Of a DNA stretch of 40,362 nucleotides, positions 25,569 through 34,503 are shown in pieces. This DNA is from Bacillota bacterium (lineage in GTDB: Bacteria > Bacillota > Clostridia > Oscillospirales > SIG627). The notes beneath the pieces were generated by a model. That model had not been told where the DNA came from, ran no database searches, and saw only the letters and a program-made list of their open reading frames with translations. The position numbers and the translations under genes were made by a program. The first letter of the stretch is position 1, and each line of letters starts with the position of its first letter. Location: NCBI GenBank assembly GCA_029006345.1, contig JAQXGK010000111.1, forward strand, positions 1-40,362, read 5' to 3'.

Positions 25569-25916
25569 GGGGGCGTAATGGTTTCGACGGGGTTTTTGAA
25601 GCAGAATAAGCGGGTAGAGTAGCAGAACTCTCAAATAGCTGCAAATTAAAATTAAACGCTGATAATAATCAGGTTAGATTAGCTGCCTAAGTGCAGCCGT
25701 TCCCCCGGTGAGTACCACGGCTCCGGGCTGAGCGTCACTCAGTGGTAAAGGTGAATCTGCCAAAGCTTTGAGGCAGATCATCATTTTATGAAGCTACCCT
25801 TGATTCAGTTTGTTGCGCAACGGTGTCAAAAGGGGAATTCAAAGGCGTAACTGCACCCGGAGAAGGTTCTGTGAATTGAATTTCGGACAGGGGTTCGACT
25901 CCCCTCGCCTCCACCA
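25569..25916 (+). ncRNA. ssrA: transfer-messenger RNA (tmRNA)
   Basis: The 348-nt RNA begins GGGGGCGTAATGG and ends CGCCTCCACCA, whose acceptor strands pair with one G-U. It has the T-arm GGGGTTCGACTCCCC and an encoded CCA. The tag frame is best read from GCT at 25658 after TAAAC: Ala-Asp-Asn-Asn-Gln-Val-Arg-Leu-Ala-Ala, then TAA at 25688-25690. The resume codon was chosen because its frame ends in the standard Leu-Ala-Ala-stop and because TAxxC precedes it. Together with SmpB it rescues stalled ribosomes. The prophage begins just beyond its 3' end, so ssrA is the likely attachment gene. Confidence 0.95.
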
Positions 25917-25920
25917 AACG

Positions 25921-25968
25921 AAAAAGCGTTGCAATATAAGGAAATCCATTGTATAGCAACGCTTTTTT
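25921..25968 (+). terminator. terminator after ssrA
   Basis: AAAAAGCGTTGC (25921-25932) pairs with GCAACGCTTTTT (25956-25967) and ends in a T-run. It starts 4 nt after the tmRNA CCA and may have come with the phage. Confidence 0.8.
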
Positions 25969-26022
25969 GTGTTTTTCGCGAAGCATACGATTACATAAAA
26001 TTACGTACAAATACATAAAAAG

Positions 26023-26046
26023 TGATGTAGTAAATGATGTAGTAAA
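26023..26046. repeat. tandem 12-nt repeat near the prophage end
   Basis: TGATGTAGTAAA occurs twice in direct succession (26023-26034 and 26035-26046). A second near repeat, TACATAAAA, lies just before it at about 25992-26020. The position, within 110 nt of the tmRNA 3' end, fits integrase or excisionase arm sites at attL/attR. Confidence 0.5.
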
Positions 26047-26062
26047 ATTAGTAAAAAAATTT

Positions 26063-26115
26063 TTTGCAAATAAAAATTAAGCCCCTCAGAGATATAAACT
26101 CCGAGGGGCTTAATT
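26063..26115 (-). terminator. terminator of the prophage late operon
   Basis: On the minus strand AATTAAGCCCCTC (26115-26103) pairs with GAGGGGCTTAATT (26087-26075), with extra pairing in the loop, followed by TTTATTTG. It ends the lysis cassette a few bases past the lysin stop. Confidence 0.88.
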
Positions 26116-26122
26116 TGCGGTA

Positions 26123-26839
26123 TCACTTACATAAACAGCCCATGCGGTCGAGTATTACGATCTCGCGCACCATAGTTTCGGGCAGATTCAAATCGCTTTC
26201 GGAGCTGCCCTTGACATATCCGCGTGAAATTGCTTTTTCAACGCTCTTTCTGCCCCAGTCGGGGATATCCTCAAGCTTGTTATATATGGGATTCTGTGCT
26301 TTTATTGCGGCTATTTCTTTCTGCTGCTCCGCTATCTGCTTCGACTGCTTGTCGCATATAGCTTTAAGCTCATCATATTCCTTGCTCATAAGTTCCTCAT
26401 CCTCGCTTTCGTATGTACCTTTTTTATTCGGGATATTCGTAACTGCCGGCGTGTTGATTACTGCCTTGACTTTATTGTCCCTGTCCCTTATCTCAAAATG
26501 CAGGTGGGCACCGAAGGAATACCCGGTGTTGCCCATGACTCCTATAGGGTCGCCCTTTTTGACCTTTTGCCCCTTTGATACAAGGCGCTTTGACAAATGA
26601 CAGTAGTATATAAGCAGACCGTCGTCTGTCTCGTCGTCGTTGTCAGAGACCAGCTTGACGTAGTTGCCCCATTCCCAAGTCTTATTGCTTTTGTCGGTGA
26701 TTATTGTTGACGTGCCGATATATCCGTCGCATATCGCATACACCGTCTTGTCTTCGTCCCCGACTAAGTCCATGCCGTTGTGCGTGCCGGGCTTATAGGC
26801 CTGAGTAACACGGAATTGGCCACGAAACGGACTAAGCAT
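26123..26839 (-). CDS. phage endolysin with M23 peptidase domain and SLH-like C-terminus
   Basis: A 238-residue cell-wall hydrolase. The N-terminal LytM/M23 zinc peptidase has HNGMD (His20, Asp24), His81 in YYCHLS and HLHFE (His112, His114), so the active site is complete. A coiled-coil stretch (about 150-185) joins it to a C-terminal segment [20 protein letters not shown] that resembles S-layer-homology or small cell-wall binding repeats. No signal peptide is present, which fits holin-dependent release. Three ATGs lie in a row at 26845-26837; AGGGG is best spaced for the last, at 26839. The gene overlaps the holin 3' end. Confidence 0.9.
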   Translation of the reverse strand: MLSPFRGQFRVTQAYKPGTHNGMDLVGDEDKTVYAICDGYIGTSTIITDKSNKTWEWGNYVKLVSDNDDETDDGLLIYYCHLSKRLVSKGQKVKKGDPIGVMGNTGYSFGAHLHFEIRDRDNKVKAVINTPAVTNIPNKKGTYESEDEELMSKEYDELKAICDKQSKQIAEQQKEIAAIKAQNPIYNKLEDIPDWGRKSVEKAISRGYVKGSSESDLNLPETMVREIVILDRMGCLCK

Positions 26840-27044
26840 CATCATCACCCCTGAGCTCCGGCAGTCCCGCAACACTTGTGAGCAGAGATAGTATTCCGGA
26901 CAGCGCCGATGCAGATGCAACAAGAGCCCAGTTTACGTCACCTATGACTGCGCTTGTGCCTATGGTCGCTACAGCAGTCTGAGCTACCGTCTTTACAGCA
27001 CGTATTCCTGCTGCCTTAATCCATGTAATAATCTTTGCCTTCAT
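26832..27044 (-). CDS. phage holin, r1t type
   Basis: A 70-residue membrane protein matching the r1t holin family: [19 protein letters not shown] and [20 protein letters not shown], then TSVAGLPE. Two membrane helices and an acidic C-terminal end (GDDDA) are seen. It forms the hole that frees the endolysin encoded directly downstream, with which it overlaps by 8 nt. Confidence 0.9.
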   Translation of the reverse strand: MKAKIITWIKAAGIRAVKTVAQTAVATIGTSAVIGDVNWALVASASALSGILSLLTSVAGLPELRGDDDA

Positions 27045-27295
27045 TTCTTACTCGCCTCCTCAAGATCGTTTATTCGGTGATTAATGACTTTGATTTGCTC
27101 TTCTACCACCGGCATGCGGCGGGCGAAGTTGTTGTGTTCTCTGACCTCTCGCGTCAGCTCGTCGATTTTGGTGTCTGCGACGGCTTGATTATGTTCGAGC
27201 TTATTCTCAATCCGGCGGTTGGCGGTCAGATTTGTAATTACCACCCCGACAAACGCAAGCACACCGGTTATAATAGACGCTACTATCTGCTCCAT
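27041..27295 (-). CDS. small phage membrane/coiled-coil protein of the lysis region
   Basis: An 84-residue protein with one N-terminal membrane helix ([19 protein letters not shown]) followed by a charged coiled-coil. This resembles the haemolysin XhlA-like partners of holins, though the match is only in architecture. It overlaps the holin start by 4 nt and directly follows the XkdX-like gene. A role in lysis control or membrane anchoring is inferred. Confidence 0.7.
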   Translation of the reverse strand: MEQIVASIITGVLAFVGVVITNLTANRRIENKLEHNQAVADTKIDELTREVREHNNFARRMPVVEEQIKVINHRINDLEEASKK

Positions 27296-27496
27296 TTACA
27301 TTTCCTCGCTTTCTGCGTTGCCTTCAGTCTCCACCGGAGCAGGGCAAGCGAGAGCGATATCTTCTGCCTGTGCCTCTGTAATAAGCCCCTTTGACAGATA
27401 CCCGGCAGTCAGCTCCGTCACCCTACAGAAGGCAAACGTGCCGTCCCGGTACCCCGCCTTAATGCCCTGAATAAGCCACTGTGATAAACTAAACAT
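27296..27496 (-). CDS. XkdX-like small phage protein
   Basis: A 66-residue protein in which GIKAGYRDGTFAF, FCRVTELTAGYLSKGLIT and EDIALACP match the small XkdX-like proteins found between fibre and holin genes. The frame extends to 27529, but AAAGGACGG sits 8 nt before the ATG at 27496. The protein ends in an acidic tail. Its function is unknown. Confidence 0.78.
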   Translation of the reverse strand: MFSLSQWLIQGIKAGYRDGTFAFCRVTELTAGYLSKGLITEAQAEDIALACPAPVETEGNAESEEM

Positions 27497-27512
27497 CTTA
27501 TGTACCGTCCTT

Positions 27513-29192
27513 TCATATCGTTCCGCCAAGTGTTATCACGGCGGATTGTAATTCGTTTATTTTTTTGAGCAGATTGTTATATGCCGCAGTAGTGTCCGCT
27601 CGGTATTTTATTGTGCATAAGTTATCGCAGGTTATCTTGGTTGAGCCGAGATATGTTGACAGAGCCTTTACCGCAGATACTATGCCGCTGTCGGTTATCT
27701 CAGTCGTTATGGGCGCTATCGGGTACATAATATAACAATTAGAGAGATTATTTATCTTTTCTACTGTTAAGCTCGTTGTAAGCTGCATTCGCCCTCTGCC
27801 GTTGTGCAGATATATTCTTTCGGCACCCGATCCGCCCTGGGCGAAGTGCGTACACATAAATATATCGGTTGCAGTACCGGCTATTATATCCGGGTCAATA
27901 CTCGGCTCGAATTTTGATACAAATTTGCCGATTGCTGTCGTAGTGATTTTTGATACCGCCGGCATAGGCCCGTAATATAGCCTTTGAACGTACCAGACCG
28001 CGCCGTCCTTGAGATAGAACTCGTCGTATATCGTTCCGGCGGAACAGGTAAGCGCGCGAAGCGGATAATCTTCCGGAACGCTGAATGACTGGCTTTTGGT
28101 AAGATGCGATATTTTAACAGTCGGCTGAGCGGATACAATATCGACAGGCGCAGTAGGAGTCGGTGTGCCGTCCTGATCGCTGTTGCCGTAAATGTTCAAG
28201 CCTTCGATCGGATGATTGACGGCATCATTGATACTTTGCGTCTTTGCCGTTTGGCTTTCGAGGATAATTATGTCGGCTTTGCCGTTATACGCTTCCTGTC
28301 TCTTGGCTTCGTTCTCCTGCCGTACCGCCTCGGCAGCCGCCCGCTCGTTCTCAGCTGTGACGCGTGCCGTCTCGGCAGCCGCCCGCTCGTTCTCGGCGGA
28401 TATCCTGGTATTCTCGGCGCCCGCTCTTGCGGCTTCGTTGGACTGACGTTCTGCTTCCGCGCTTGCTCTTGTTTCTTCCGCTGCTTGTCGTTTGGTTTCA
28501 GCGCCTGATCTTGCAGACTCGTTAAGCTGTCGATTGTTTTCCGCACTTGCCCTCTCGGTTTCGGATTTTACTCTCGATTTTTCGTTTTTCTGGCGATCTG
28601 CTTCTGCATCTGTACGGGCGGTCTCGGCGCTTTGCCGCTCATTCTCGGCCGTGATGCGTTCCGCCTCGTTTACACTCAGCTGTTGGATTTCGTCGGCCGC
28701 GAGAACGTCATCGACAATCTCGGCCTTGTCACTGTCCGTCCAATAGTCGACGCCGCGGTTTGGCGTGAATTTGCCGTTGTCAGCGTCGTCTCTGACTGAC
28801 CGTGCCGTGTCGCGTGCATCACCGCAAAGCGATATTATCTGATCATACACGGTCGGCGTGGGCGGCTCGGGTGTTTGGCCGTCCTTGTACCCGGATACCG
28901 CCACCGGGATATTGATGACGTCGGCGGTGATACGCTTGGTGCCGACGGAGCCGTATACCGATAAATCAAATCCGGGCGACGCGATAACCTCGTGCGGCAC
29001 TATAATACTGTCGCTGTCGAGGAGCTGTGTATATGTGTTATCGCCGTGCGTAAATACCGCTGTTTTTGCCGTGCCATCCCAGTCGGCACTGAAAGAAAAC
29101 GACAGCGTCAAATAATCCACGCTGTCGGCTACCGGTTTTGATTTGTTTAACAGACTAAGCTTTTGATGACTGCATGATATTTTCAGGTCCAT
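27513..29192 (-). CDS. phage tail fibre / baseplate upper protein with long coiled-coil
   Basis: A 559-residue structural protein. The first 130 residues form a beta-rich domain that probably attaches to the baseplate (BppU-like in position and style), ending in a Pro-rich linker PEPPTPTVYDQI. Residues about 175-305 are made of 7-residue repeats of the kind AExxRxx, a parallel trimeric coiled-coil stalk. The last 250 residues are beta-rich and likely bind the host surface. Eleven-residue-type phasing is not seen; the heptads look continuous. AAGGAG stands about 13 nt before the ATG, rather far. Host-range determinant is an inference from position. Confidence 0.8.
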   Translation of the reverse strand: MDLKISCSHQKLSLLNKSKPVADSVDYLTLSFSFSADWDGTAKTAVFTHGDNTYTQLLDSDSIIVPHEVIASPGFDLSVYGSVGTKRITADVINIPVAVSGYKDGQTPEPPTPTVYDQIISLCGDARDTARSVRDDADNGKFTPNRGVDYWTDSDKAEIVDDVLAADEIQQLSVNEAERITAENERQSAETARTDAEADRQKNEKSRVKSETERASAENNRQLNESARSGAETKRQAAEETRASAEAERQSNEAARAGAENTRISAENERAAAETARVTAENERAAAEAVRQENEAKRQEAYNGKADIIILESQTAKTQSINDAVNHPIEGLNIYGNSDQDGTPTPTAPVDIVSAQPTVKISHLTKSQSFSVPEDYPLRALTCSAGTIYDEFYLKDGAVWYVQRLYYGPMPAVSKITTTAIGKFVSKFEPSIDPDIIAGTATDIFMCTHFAQGGSGAERIYLHNGRGRMQLTTSLTVEKINNLSNCYIMYPIAPITTEITDSGIVSAVKALSTYLGSTKITCDNLCTIKYRADTTAAYNNLLKKINELQSAVITLGGTI

Positions 29193-29233
29193 TTAATTTA
29201 ATCAACTCCTTATGTCGATAAATTGCCAAGCGA

Positions 29234-29575
29234 TTACGAGTTTGAAAGCGTTGCATAACAAGCATTCTGAAAATCAATCCATTTTTGGATTGCGGTGATA
29301 GGCGACGTGTCGGCGTTCCATTCGTTTCTTTCGTACTCGACATCATACGGAGCGCCGCTACCGTTTGAGGAAAGCCTGTAGCACTGATTTTCCTGTCTTT
29401 TAAGATACGTAATCAGCTGCGATAGTGTCGTCGACTTTTTAGCCGTGTATTTGTATGATGCTATAAGTGTGACGCCTATTTGTGCCGCGAGATATTCTCC
29501 GTTTTGCTCGTACTCATTAAGTATTTCTGCCGTCATTACATCCGGCGGCGATGTGTGCTGAGTCCATACTGCCAT
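29234..29575 (-). CDS. uncharacterised phage tail-region protein
   Basis: A 113-residue soluble protein between the tail-tip gene and the fibre gene, ending 41 nt before the fibre start. Sequence such as LNEYEQNGEYLAAQIG and TTLSQLITYLKRQE suggests mixed alpha/beta. Genes at this place often encode small baseplate parts or XkdW-like proteins. I do not recognise a family with certainty. Confidence 0.7.
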   Translation of the reverse strand: MAVWTQHTSPPDVMTAEILNEYEQNGEYLAAQIGVTLIASYKYTAKKSTTLSQLITYLKRQENQCYRLSSNGSGAPYDVEYERNEWNADTSPITAIQKWIDFQNACYATLSNS

Positions 29576-31273
29576 TTACCACACCAGTCCTTTCATGTGC
29601 GCAGTCGGCGTGCCGCTACCATCGATTATCAATGATGTAATCAGCACTTTGTATATTGTTCCGACATATGTTTCTATATTCCACATTTCTCCTACATTGA
29701 CCGATCCTAGAATTATATCCGCTTCTATTTCCTTGTTATGCTGGATATAAGATTTTCGTAAAGCCATAACGTCAGTTCGTCGCGAATCTGCACGATAATC
29801 ATTATCGTCGATCACAAGGGTTTCTGCTCCGGTCGAATCGTCCGGTAAATTGTCGTTAATAGCCTCATCAGTTGTGACACTACCTACCTTGTAATAGGTA
29901 ACTCTTACGCTACAAGTTGCATCCGAACCAGAATCACGCTTGTCTATGATTCTGATCTGATAATCTCCGTATGAAGATACTTCAAAATCAGTCCGCGACG
30001 CATTTGATGACCAACTATCAAGCCCCACAGTGCCAAGTGGATAATTCACATCAATATATACTGTTTCGCCCGGCAAGATAGGAATGTCAGCAATTATCTC
30101 TGCAGTAGGGTCATAATAGTATTTATTGTATGATGATATCACTTTGCTATATAGTTCAGAGTTGATTACCCTTACTCGTCCAAGCACACGACTACTTGCT
30201 ATTTTACCCTTTGTTGATATAGTACCAATGTACTGTGCGGCATCTTTAATGCAAAGCTTGTCAGAATTAGCACAATCCACATAAGTACCGGTGCTTTGGC
30301 AAACCTTTTGCAAAACATCACGATTTGTCTGATTTCTTATTTTATAGAAGAATTTTATATCATCTGGACACACCCTCTTTTCACTTGATAATCCAAAACC
30401 TCTAAGCATGGTCGGAAAATCACGTTCTACTAAAGGACCAGAATCGGAGCTTGTTGACTTGTCGAGTAGAAACACCGCTGAATACGCGATTACATCGTAA
30501 GACATATTATCATCGGTATATACCGAATCAATATAATATCTACCGCGATAAGTTCCGAAGTTGTCATAAGCGTCCAATGTGTTGAATTTATCTAACGTAA
30601 GTGTGGTATCAGATAGTATAGTAACTGACAGCTCGTTAATTGGAAGGTCGGTGCTCAGAACATCAATTTCTTGTGTCAATTCAAGATTTTTCAAGTCGGA
30701 AAACTCCTCGAATTCTCCGAGCATAATGCCGTCGACATAAACGAATTGCTCTGGCATGTGCGTCTTTGAAAATGTAATAACTATCGATTTGATTTCTTGT
30801 CCAGGTTCTAATTTTGTTATGGCTCTCTTAACGGATTTACTGCTATTTGAAGTGACTACTATTTCTTCTGATGTGGTCGACGACGTACTAGACGATGTTG
30901 CGTTCAACAAAATAGAAAAATCAGTACAATAATCTTTCCCGAAGTTTATTGTTATGCTACGCGGATTAGTTATGTAAGATGATTCAGAACTAATAGTTAT
31001 GCTTTCGTCGGTGATGTTGCAATCAGCATTAGATATTGTACTAGAAACCCACGAGCAATTAGGTGTTTCGGTATTTGATATCCACAGTACATCGTTAAGA
31101 AGATTCCATCCGTTGCCTGACAAATCGGCGTATACTACTTTTTCTGCGGGAAAATTGATTATATCGTCCTTTAAAGCAATGCCCGTGCTAGATTGTCCTG
31201 TGTCGGTAATGTTTGAAATGCATTCTTTGTTTTGAATATATATATAACTCGGATTTATTATCTTCGCTGCCAT
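29576..31273 (-). CDS. phage tail-tip (Tal-like) protein
   Basis: A 565-residue beta-rich protein lying after the distal tail gene, where the tail-associated hub protein is normally encoded. The centre (about residues 195-330, LELTQEIDVLSTDLPINELS and YRGRYYIDSVYTDDNMSYDV) looks like the hub fold that follows a distal-tail protein. No lytic domain is visible. The N-terminal 180 residues look like a carbohydrate-binding-type beta-sandwich. Its DNA is noticeably more AT-rich than the lysis genes. It abuts the next gene by 0-1 nt. Confidence 0.75.
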   Translation of the reverse strand: MAAKIINPSYIYIQNKECISNITDTGQSSTGIALKDDIINFPAEKVVYADLSGNGWNLLNDVLWISNTETPNCSWVSSTISNADCNITDESITISSESSYITNPRSITINFGKDYCTDFSILLNATSSSTSSTTSEEIVVTSNSSKSVKRAITKLEPGQEIKSIVITFSKTHMPEQFVYVDGIMLGEFEEFSDLKNLELTQEIDVLSTDLPINELSVTILSDTTLTLDKFNTLDAYDNFGTYRGRYYIDSVYTDDNMSYDVIAYSAVFLLDKSTSSDSGPLVERDFPTMLRGFGLSSEKRVCPDDIKFFYKIRNQTNRDVLQKVCQSTGTYVDCANSDKLCIKDAAQYIGTISTKGKIASSRVLGRVRVINSELYSKVISSYNKYYYDPTAEIIADIPILPGETVYIDVNYPLGTVGLDSWSSNASRTDFEVSSYGDYQIRIIDKRDSGSDATCSVRVTYYKVGSVTTDEAINDNLPDDSTGAETLVIDDNDYRADSRRTDVMALRKSYIQHNKEIEADIILGSVNVGEMWNIETYVGTIYKVLITSLIIDGSGTPTAHMKGLVW

Positions 31274-31274
31274 A

Positions 31275-31676
31275 TTAACCTCGATTCGGTAATCGCTTGG
31301 GGGATTTAGCTATAAATTGTAGTTGCACGCTGTCCCAGTATTTAACGCCGTTTTTTACAACCTTGAGTTTTTGGCGTCCGGTCGTTATGTACGCATAAAA
31401 GAGATAGCTGGATTGGTTATACGGTACGCTAAGTGTACCAAAAGCTGTAGGTGTACTTATAGCTTCCCAAAAAGCATCGTAATCTTTAACAGAACAGTTT
31501 TTGCCGCGTGCAACTGTTAGGGTATAATTATAGAAAGTGCCGATCGGATCTATAAACATATTGCCGTCCTGCGTTCGTCCGCTTTTTTCTCCTGATAGCT
31601 TTTCAAATGTGCGTTCAAGGTCGAGGATTATGACATCATAGTAAACACCGTTCCACGAAAATAAATTCTGCGCCAT
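31275..31676 (-). CDS. phage distal-tail-like protein
   Basis: A 133-residue protein between tape measure and hub, the place of a Dit protein but much shorter than usual (Dit is commonly 200-300 residues). VARGKNCSVKDYDAFWEAIS and GRQKLKVVKNGVKYWDSVQL are seen. It resembles small tail proteins of the DUF6711 style, though I name that family only tentatively. The stop of the tape measure gene and this start overlap by 1 nt. Confidence 0.7.
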   Translation of the reverse strand: MAQNLFSWNGVYYDVIILDLERTFEKLSGEKSGRTQDGNMFIDPIGTFYNYTLTVARGKNCSVKDYDAFWEAISTPTAFGTLSVPYNQSSYLFYAYITTGRQKLKVVKNGVKYWDSVQLQFIAKSPKRLPNRG

Positions 31677-33946
31677 TACTTATTCACCGCCTTTACAGAT
31701 AATCTTGCATTTTCCTTGTTTATCGCGGGAACCGCCGCGCGCGCGAAGGATCTACCGTCCAACTCAAGCACTATAGTACCGCCGCCAAACCCGCCGCCAT
31801 AAGAGCTAAGAACCTCAGCTACAGCTTGCTTGATTGTGGATAGGGGCGCTTCCACGTTGGTTCCGCTTGTTTGATCGCCTAACATAGCCAAGAAAGGACG
31901 GTTAGCAGGAATTACTGCACCCGTCGCAAGTGCTGGCAAACCTATAAGAGAACCTACTGCTGAAAAAGCGTGCTTTAGGTATTTCCATGCATCTCCGAAG
32001 CTATCCCCTATGGATCCTAATAATTCATCTGAATTATCGTGGTTATATATATCTGTTTCCCACTTGATAGCGCCTTCCTTTGCAGCATATATGCCGAATA
32101 AAAACGTTAACTCGTCAACCACTCGGTCGTTTATATCTTGCACAGTAGTATCAGAGTTTTCAGCTACATATCCGCTTTCGGCCGAGGTTTCGCCAATAGA
32201 ATTGAATGTTTTATACCAGGATTCGTGTTTATGATTAATAGCACTATATAGGTCATCAAGTGCAGGCGATAAACTGTCAGCATACCAGTTTGGTAAAGTA
32301 TTGTTTGTAAATTCAGTTAGCTTGTCTTTAACAGAAGATAACGCCGAATCAAAGGCGCCTGATAGATTAGAATTTAGTCTTGGCAAAAAATCGGTGCCAA
32401 TACTGAACAGGATCGATTTATACCAGTTCGGAACAGTGTTCCCCGCAAAATCTGTCAGTTTTTCCGTAATCGGTTGTAGGATTGAATTGCTGATCTTTTC
32501 AGGAAGGTTTGTTGCGGCACTTATGGAATCGTCTATCTTAACTTTGGTATCATCAATGCTTTGCCCAAAGTTTTCTTTTGCTGTGCCGAGACTTCCATCA
32601 ATGCTTTTTAAGCCTTCTTCGATAGAATCAGTGACACCATCAACGCTTTTTCCGATGTCTTCTTCTGATTTGCCAAAATATCCGGATATGCTGTTTAATG
32701 CATCACTTATAGAATCAGGCAAATTATCAATAGACGCGCTCCCAAGCTTACTTAATATATCGGAAAAGCTGAGCGCACCGACACCGGCAAGCTCGAGAGC
32801 GCCTTCTAGTACGCTTACTGCATCCGCTTCAGCTTGTGTATCTCGTGTTTGATTTTCAAGCGTTCGGTTTTTCTTGCCGAACAGCTTGTCAAGCAACCCT
32901 GTTGTAGATGCGAGTTTTTTCATCCAATGCAAAAGCAAAAGAACTGCAGCAATCTCTAATATCAGTTTTGCTCGTGATAGGTCGAGATTGTCCCAGTTCT
33001 CAAAAATTGGATCTGTGCTTTTGTTGGTATCTGTATTGTTAAGAATGTCAAGCGTATCAAATCCGGCAAGTTGTTTTTTGGCTTCTTTTGAAGCATCAGC
33101 CATTTTTTGCAAAGATTTGGCTGACTTTTCTGCTTCTTCCGCAGTATTCCCCAAAAAACTATTTATTATTTTTGCCAGTAGCGCCGACAGTTCGACGCCT
33201 ATTTGCAACAGCTCCTGAAGCGCAGGTTTTAGACTTTCCCACAAAGGAGACGCTGCCATAAGGAGATTCCCTTTTATCTTCGCTGTACTTTTTGATAACT
33301 CTTCGTCTTTTTCAACAAGATCACCAACAACGGAAGATATTTTTCTAAGCGCCCGAAGAATAACTGAATAAATGAAAACGTTTTTGATGAACTTGTTAAC
33401 TCTCCGGCTGAACTTGTCAAAAAGGCTTGCTGTGCTTTTAGCTGTGCTCTGTATTTTCTGACAACTGTCACTCGCCTCGGACAAATCTCGTTTGTTTTTT
33501 TTTGACTGTTCAGAGGCTTCTCTGGCGGTTTTGTTTGCTGAGGCTATATTACTTTTTATTCTATCAGATTCATCGGCGGCTGCTTTTATGTAGCCTTGTG
33601 ATTTGGCATACGATTCGGGATTCATTCGAGCTCGATCAATATTGGCTTTAAGTTTTGCAGAATCATCGTATAAAAAGCTCATTCGAGTTTCAATAGCTTC
33701 GACCTGCTCGTCAAGTTCAGCCATGCTCCGAGCCATTTTCCTATATTCGCTAGAATTTGTGCCCCCGTTTTTTGCAATCAAATCCATTTGATATTGTAGT
33801 TGCTTGCTCTTATCAAGCAAATCTTGACGGAGTTTTTTTTGCTTTTCTAACTCTCTGGTTTCGCGCATAAGCTTTGATGTCATTTTCCCGACATCTTTGT
33901 CTATCTGACTTTGGTCAAAGCCTACAGACAGTAACAAATCAGCCAT
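31676..33946 (-). CDS. phage tail tape measure protein
   Basis: The 756-residue ruler that sets tail length. The first 190 residues are coiled-coil (heptads with many Lys and Glu), a hydrophobic stretch follows (about 180-205 and 325-345), then a region of amphipathic repeats (SIDGSLGTAKENFGQSIDD), and LPALATGAVIPANRPFLAMLGDQ, shortened to ALATGAVIPANRPFLAML, a motif typical of these proteins near the C-terminus. At about 1.5 angstrom per residue a tail of roughly 110 nm would be expected, within the siphovirus range. It overlaps the Gp15 gene by 1 nt. Confidence 0.9.
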   Translation of the reverse strand: MADLLLSVGFDQSQIDKDVGKMTSKLMRETRELEKQKKLRQDLLDKSKQLQYQMDLIAKNGGTNSSEYRKMARSMAELDEQVEAIETRMSFLYDDSAKLKANIDRARMNPESYAKSQGYIKAAADESDRIKSNIASANKTAREASEQSKKNKRDLSEASDSCQKIQSTAKSTASLFDKFSRRVNKFIKNVFIYSVILRALRKISSVVGDLVEKDEELSKSTAKIKGNLLMAASPLWESLKPALQELLQIGVELSALLAKIINSFLGNTAEEAEKSAKSLQKMADASKEAKKQLAGFDTLDILNNTDTNKSTDPIFENWDNLDLSRAKLILEIAAVLLLLHWMKKLASTTGLLDKLFGKKNRTLENQTRDTQAEADAVSVLEGALELAGVGALSFSDILSKLGSASIDNLPDSISDALNSISGYFGKSEEDIGKSVDGVTDSIEEGLKSIDGSLGTAKENFGQSIDDTKVKIDDSISAATNLPEKISNSILQPITEKLTDFAGNTVPNWYKSILFSIGTDFLPRLNSNLSGAFDSALSSVKDKLTEFTNNTLPNWYADSLSPALDDLYSAINHKHESWYKTFNSIGETSAESGYVAENSDTTVQDINDRVVDELTFLFGIYAAKEGAIKWETDIYNHDNSDELLGSIGDSFGDAWKYLKHAFSAVGSLIGLPALATGAVIPANRPFLAMLGDQTSGTNVEAPLSTIKQAVAEVLSSYGGGFGGGTIVLELDGRSFARAAVPAINKENARLSVKAVNK

Positions 33947-34503
33947 TATTCGACCCCCAATATATCGTTAATTAAATCTTCCTCTTCTTTTGAAATATTT
34001 ACTTTCAGGTCGACAAGTTCCTTGTTATCTTCATAAAACTCACGTTCCCATTTTTCAAGCTTCTTGTGCCTGATTCTTTTATTGCGAATGCTTACAACAG
34101 TAGAGAACGAACATTCACCAATTTCGTTATATGCACCGAGAAAAGTCCACCAGTGAAGATATTCAGAATCTCTACACTCGTAACCGAGTGTCCTGTTGAT
34201 TGGAGCAATAATTAGAGGAAAGTCTTGCTCCCAATTCATCAAGGATGGCTTTGGATTACTACTTTTGTAATCCCTGCCACCATCGATAAACCAGTATGCT
34301 TTTTCAATAGCCTCAACTATATTTGTCTTTGGTATTTTGCTGTAATCAGGATATAAATTGAAAAAAACAACCATAACTTTTTCATCGTTGCTAAGGTTGT
34401 TGTCATCAAGTGCAGATATTGTTTTGAGTATGTCTCTAAAATCGGTTCGTATTTTATAGTCTACGCCGCCGATAGATAGAGTTTTTGGCAAAGAGAACAA
34501 CAT
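33946..34503 (-). CDS. phage Gp15-family tail assembly protein
   Basis: A 185-residue protein of the Gp15 family: TLSIGGVDYKIRTDFRDILK at the N-terminus, MNWEQDFPLIIAPINRTLGYE and HWWTFLGAYNEIGE. Gp15 proteins are encoded directly before the tape measure and are thought to be tail assembly chaperones. A programmed frameshift between this and the preceding gene is common in other phages; here the genes overlap by 1 nt and I see no clear slippery site. Confidence 0.88.
   Translation of the reverse strand: MLFSLPKTLSIGGVDYKIRTDFRDILKTISALDDNNLSNDEKVMVVFFNLYPDYSKIPKTNIVEAIEKAYWFIDGGRDYKSSNPKPSLMNWEQDFPLIIAPINRTLGYECRDSEYLHWWTFLGAYNEIGECSFSTVVSIRNKRIRHKKLEKWEREFYEDNKELVDLKVNISKEEEDLINDILGVE

Noticed and set aside
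28290-28660. Regularly spaced repeats that could suggest a CRISPR array
   Set aside because: Repeat units are imperfect 21-base codon repeats in one open frame encoding a coiled coil; there are no unique spacers.
27513-31273. Diversity-generating retroelement acting on the tail fibre
   Set aside because: No reverse transcriptase gene and no adenine-biased variable/template repeat pair is visible in the window.
31999-33218. Plus-strand frames opposite the tape measure gene
   Set aside because: Ser-rich shadows of a coiled-coil gene with no start signals.
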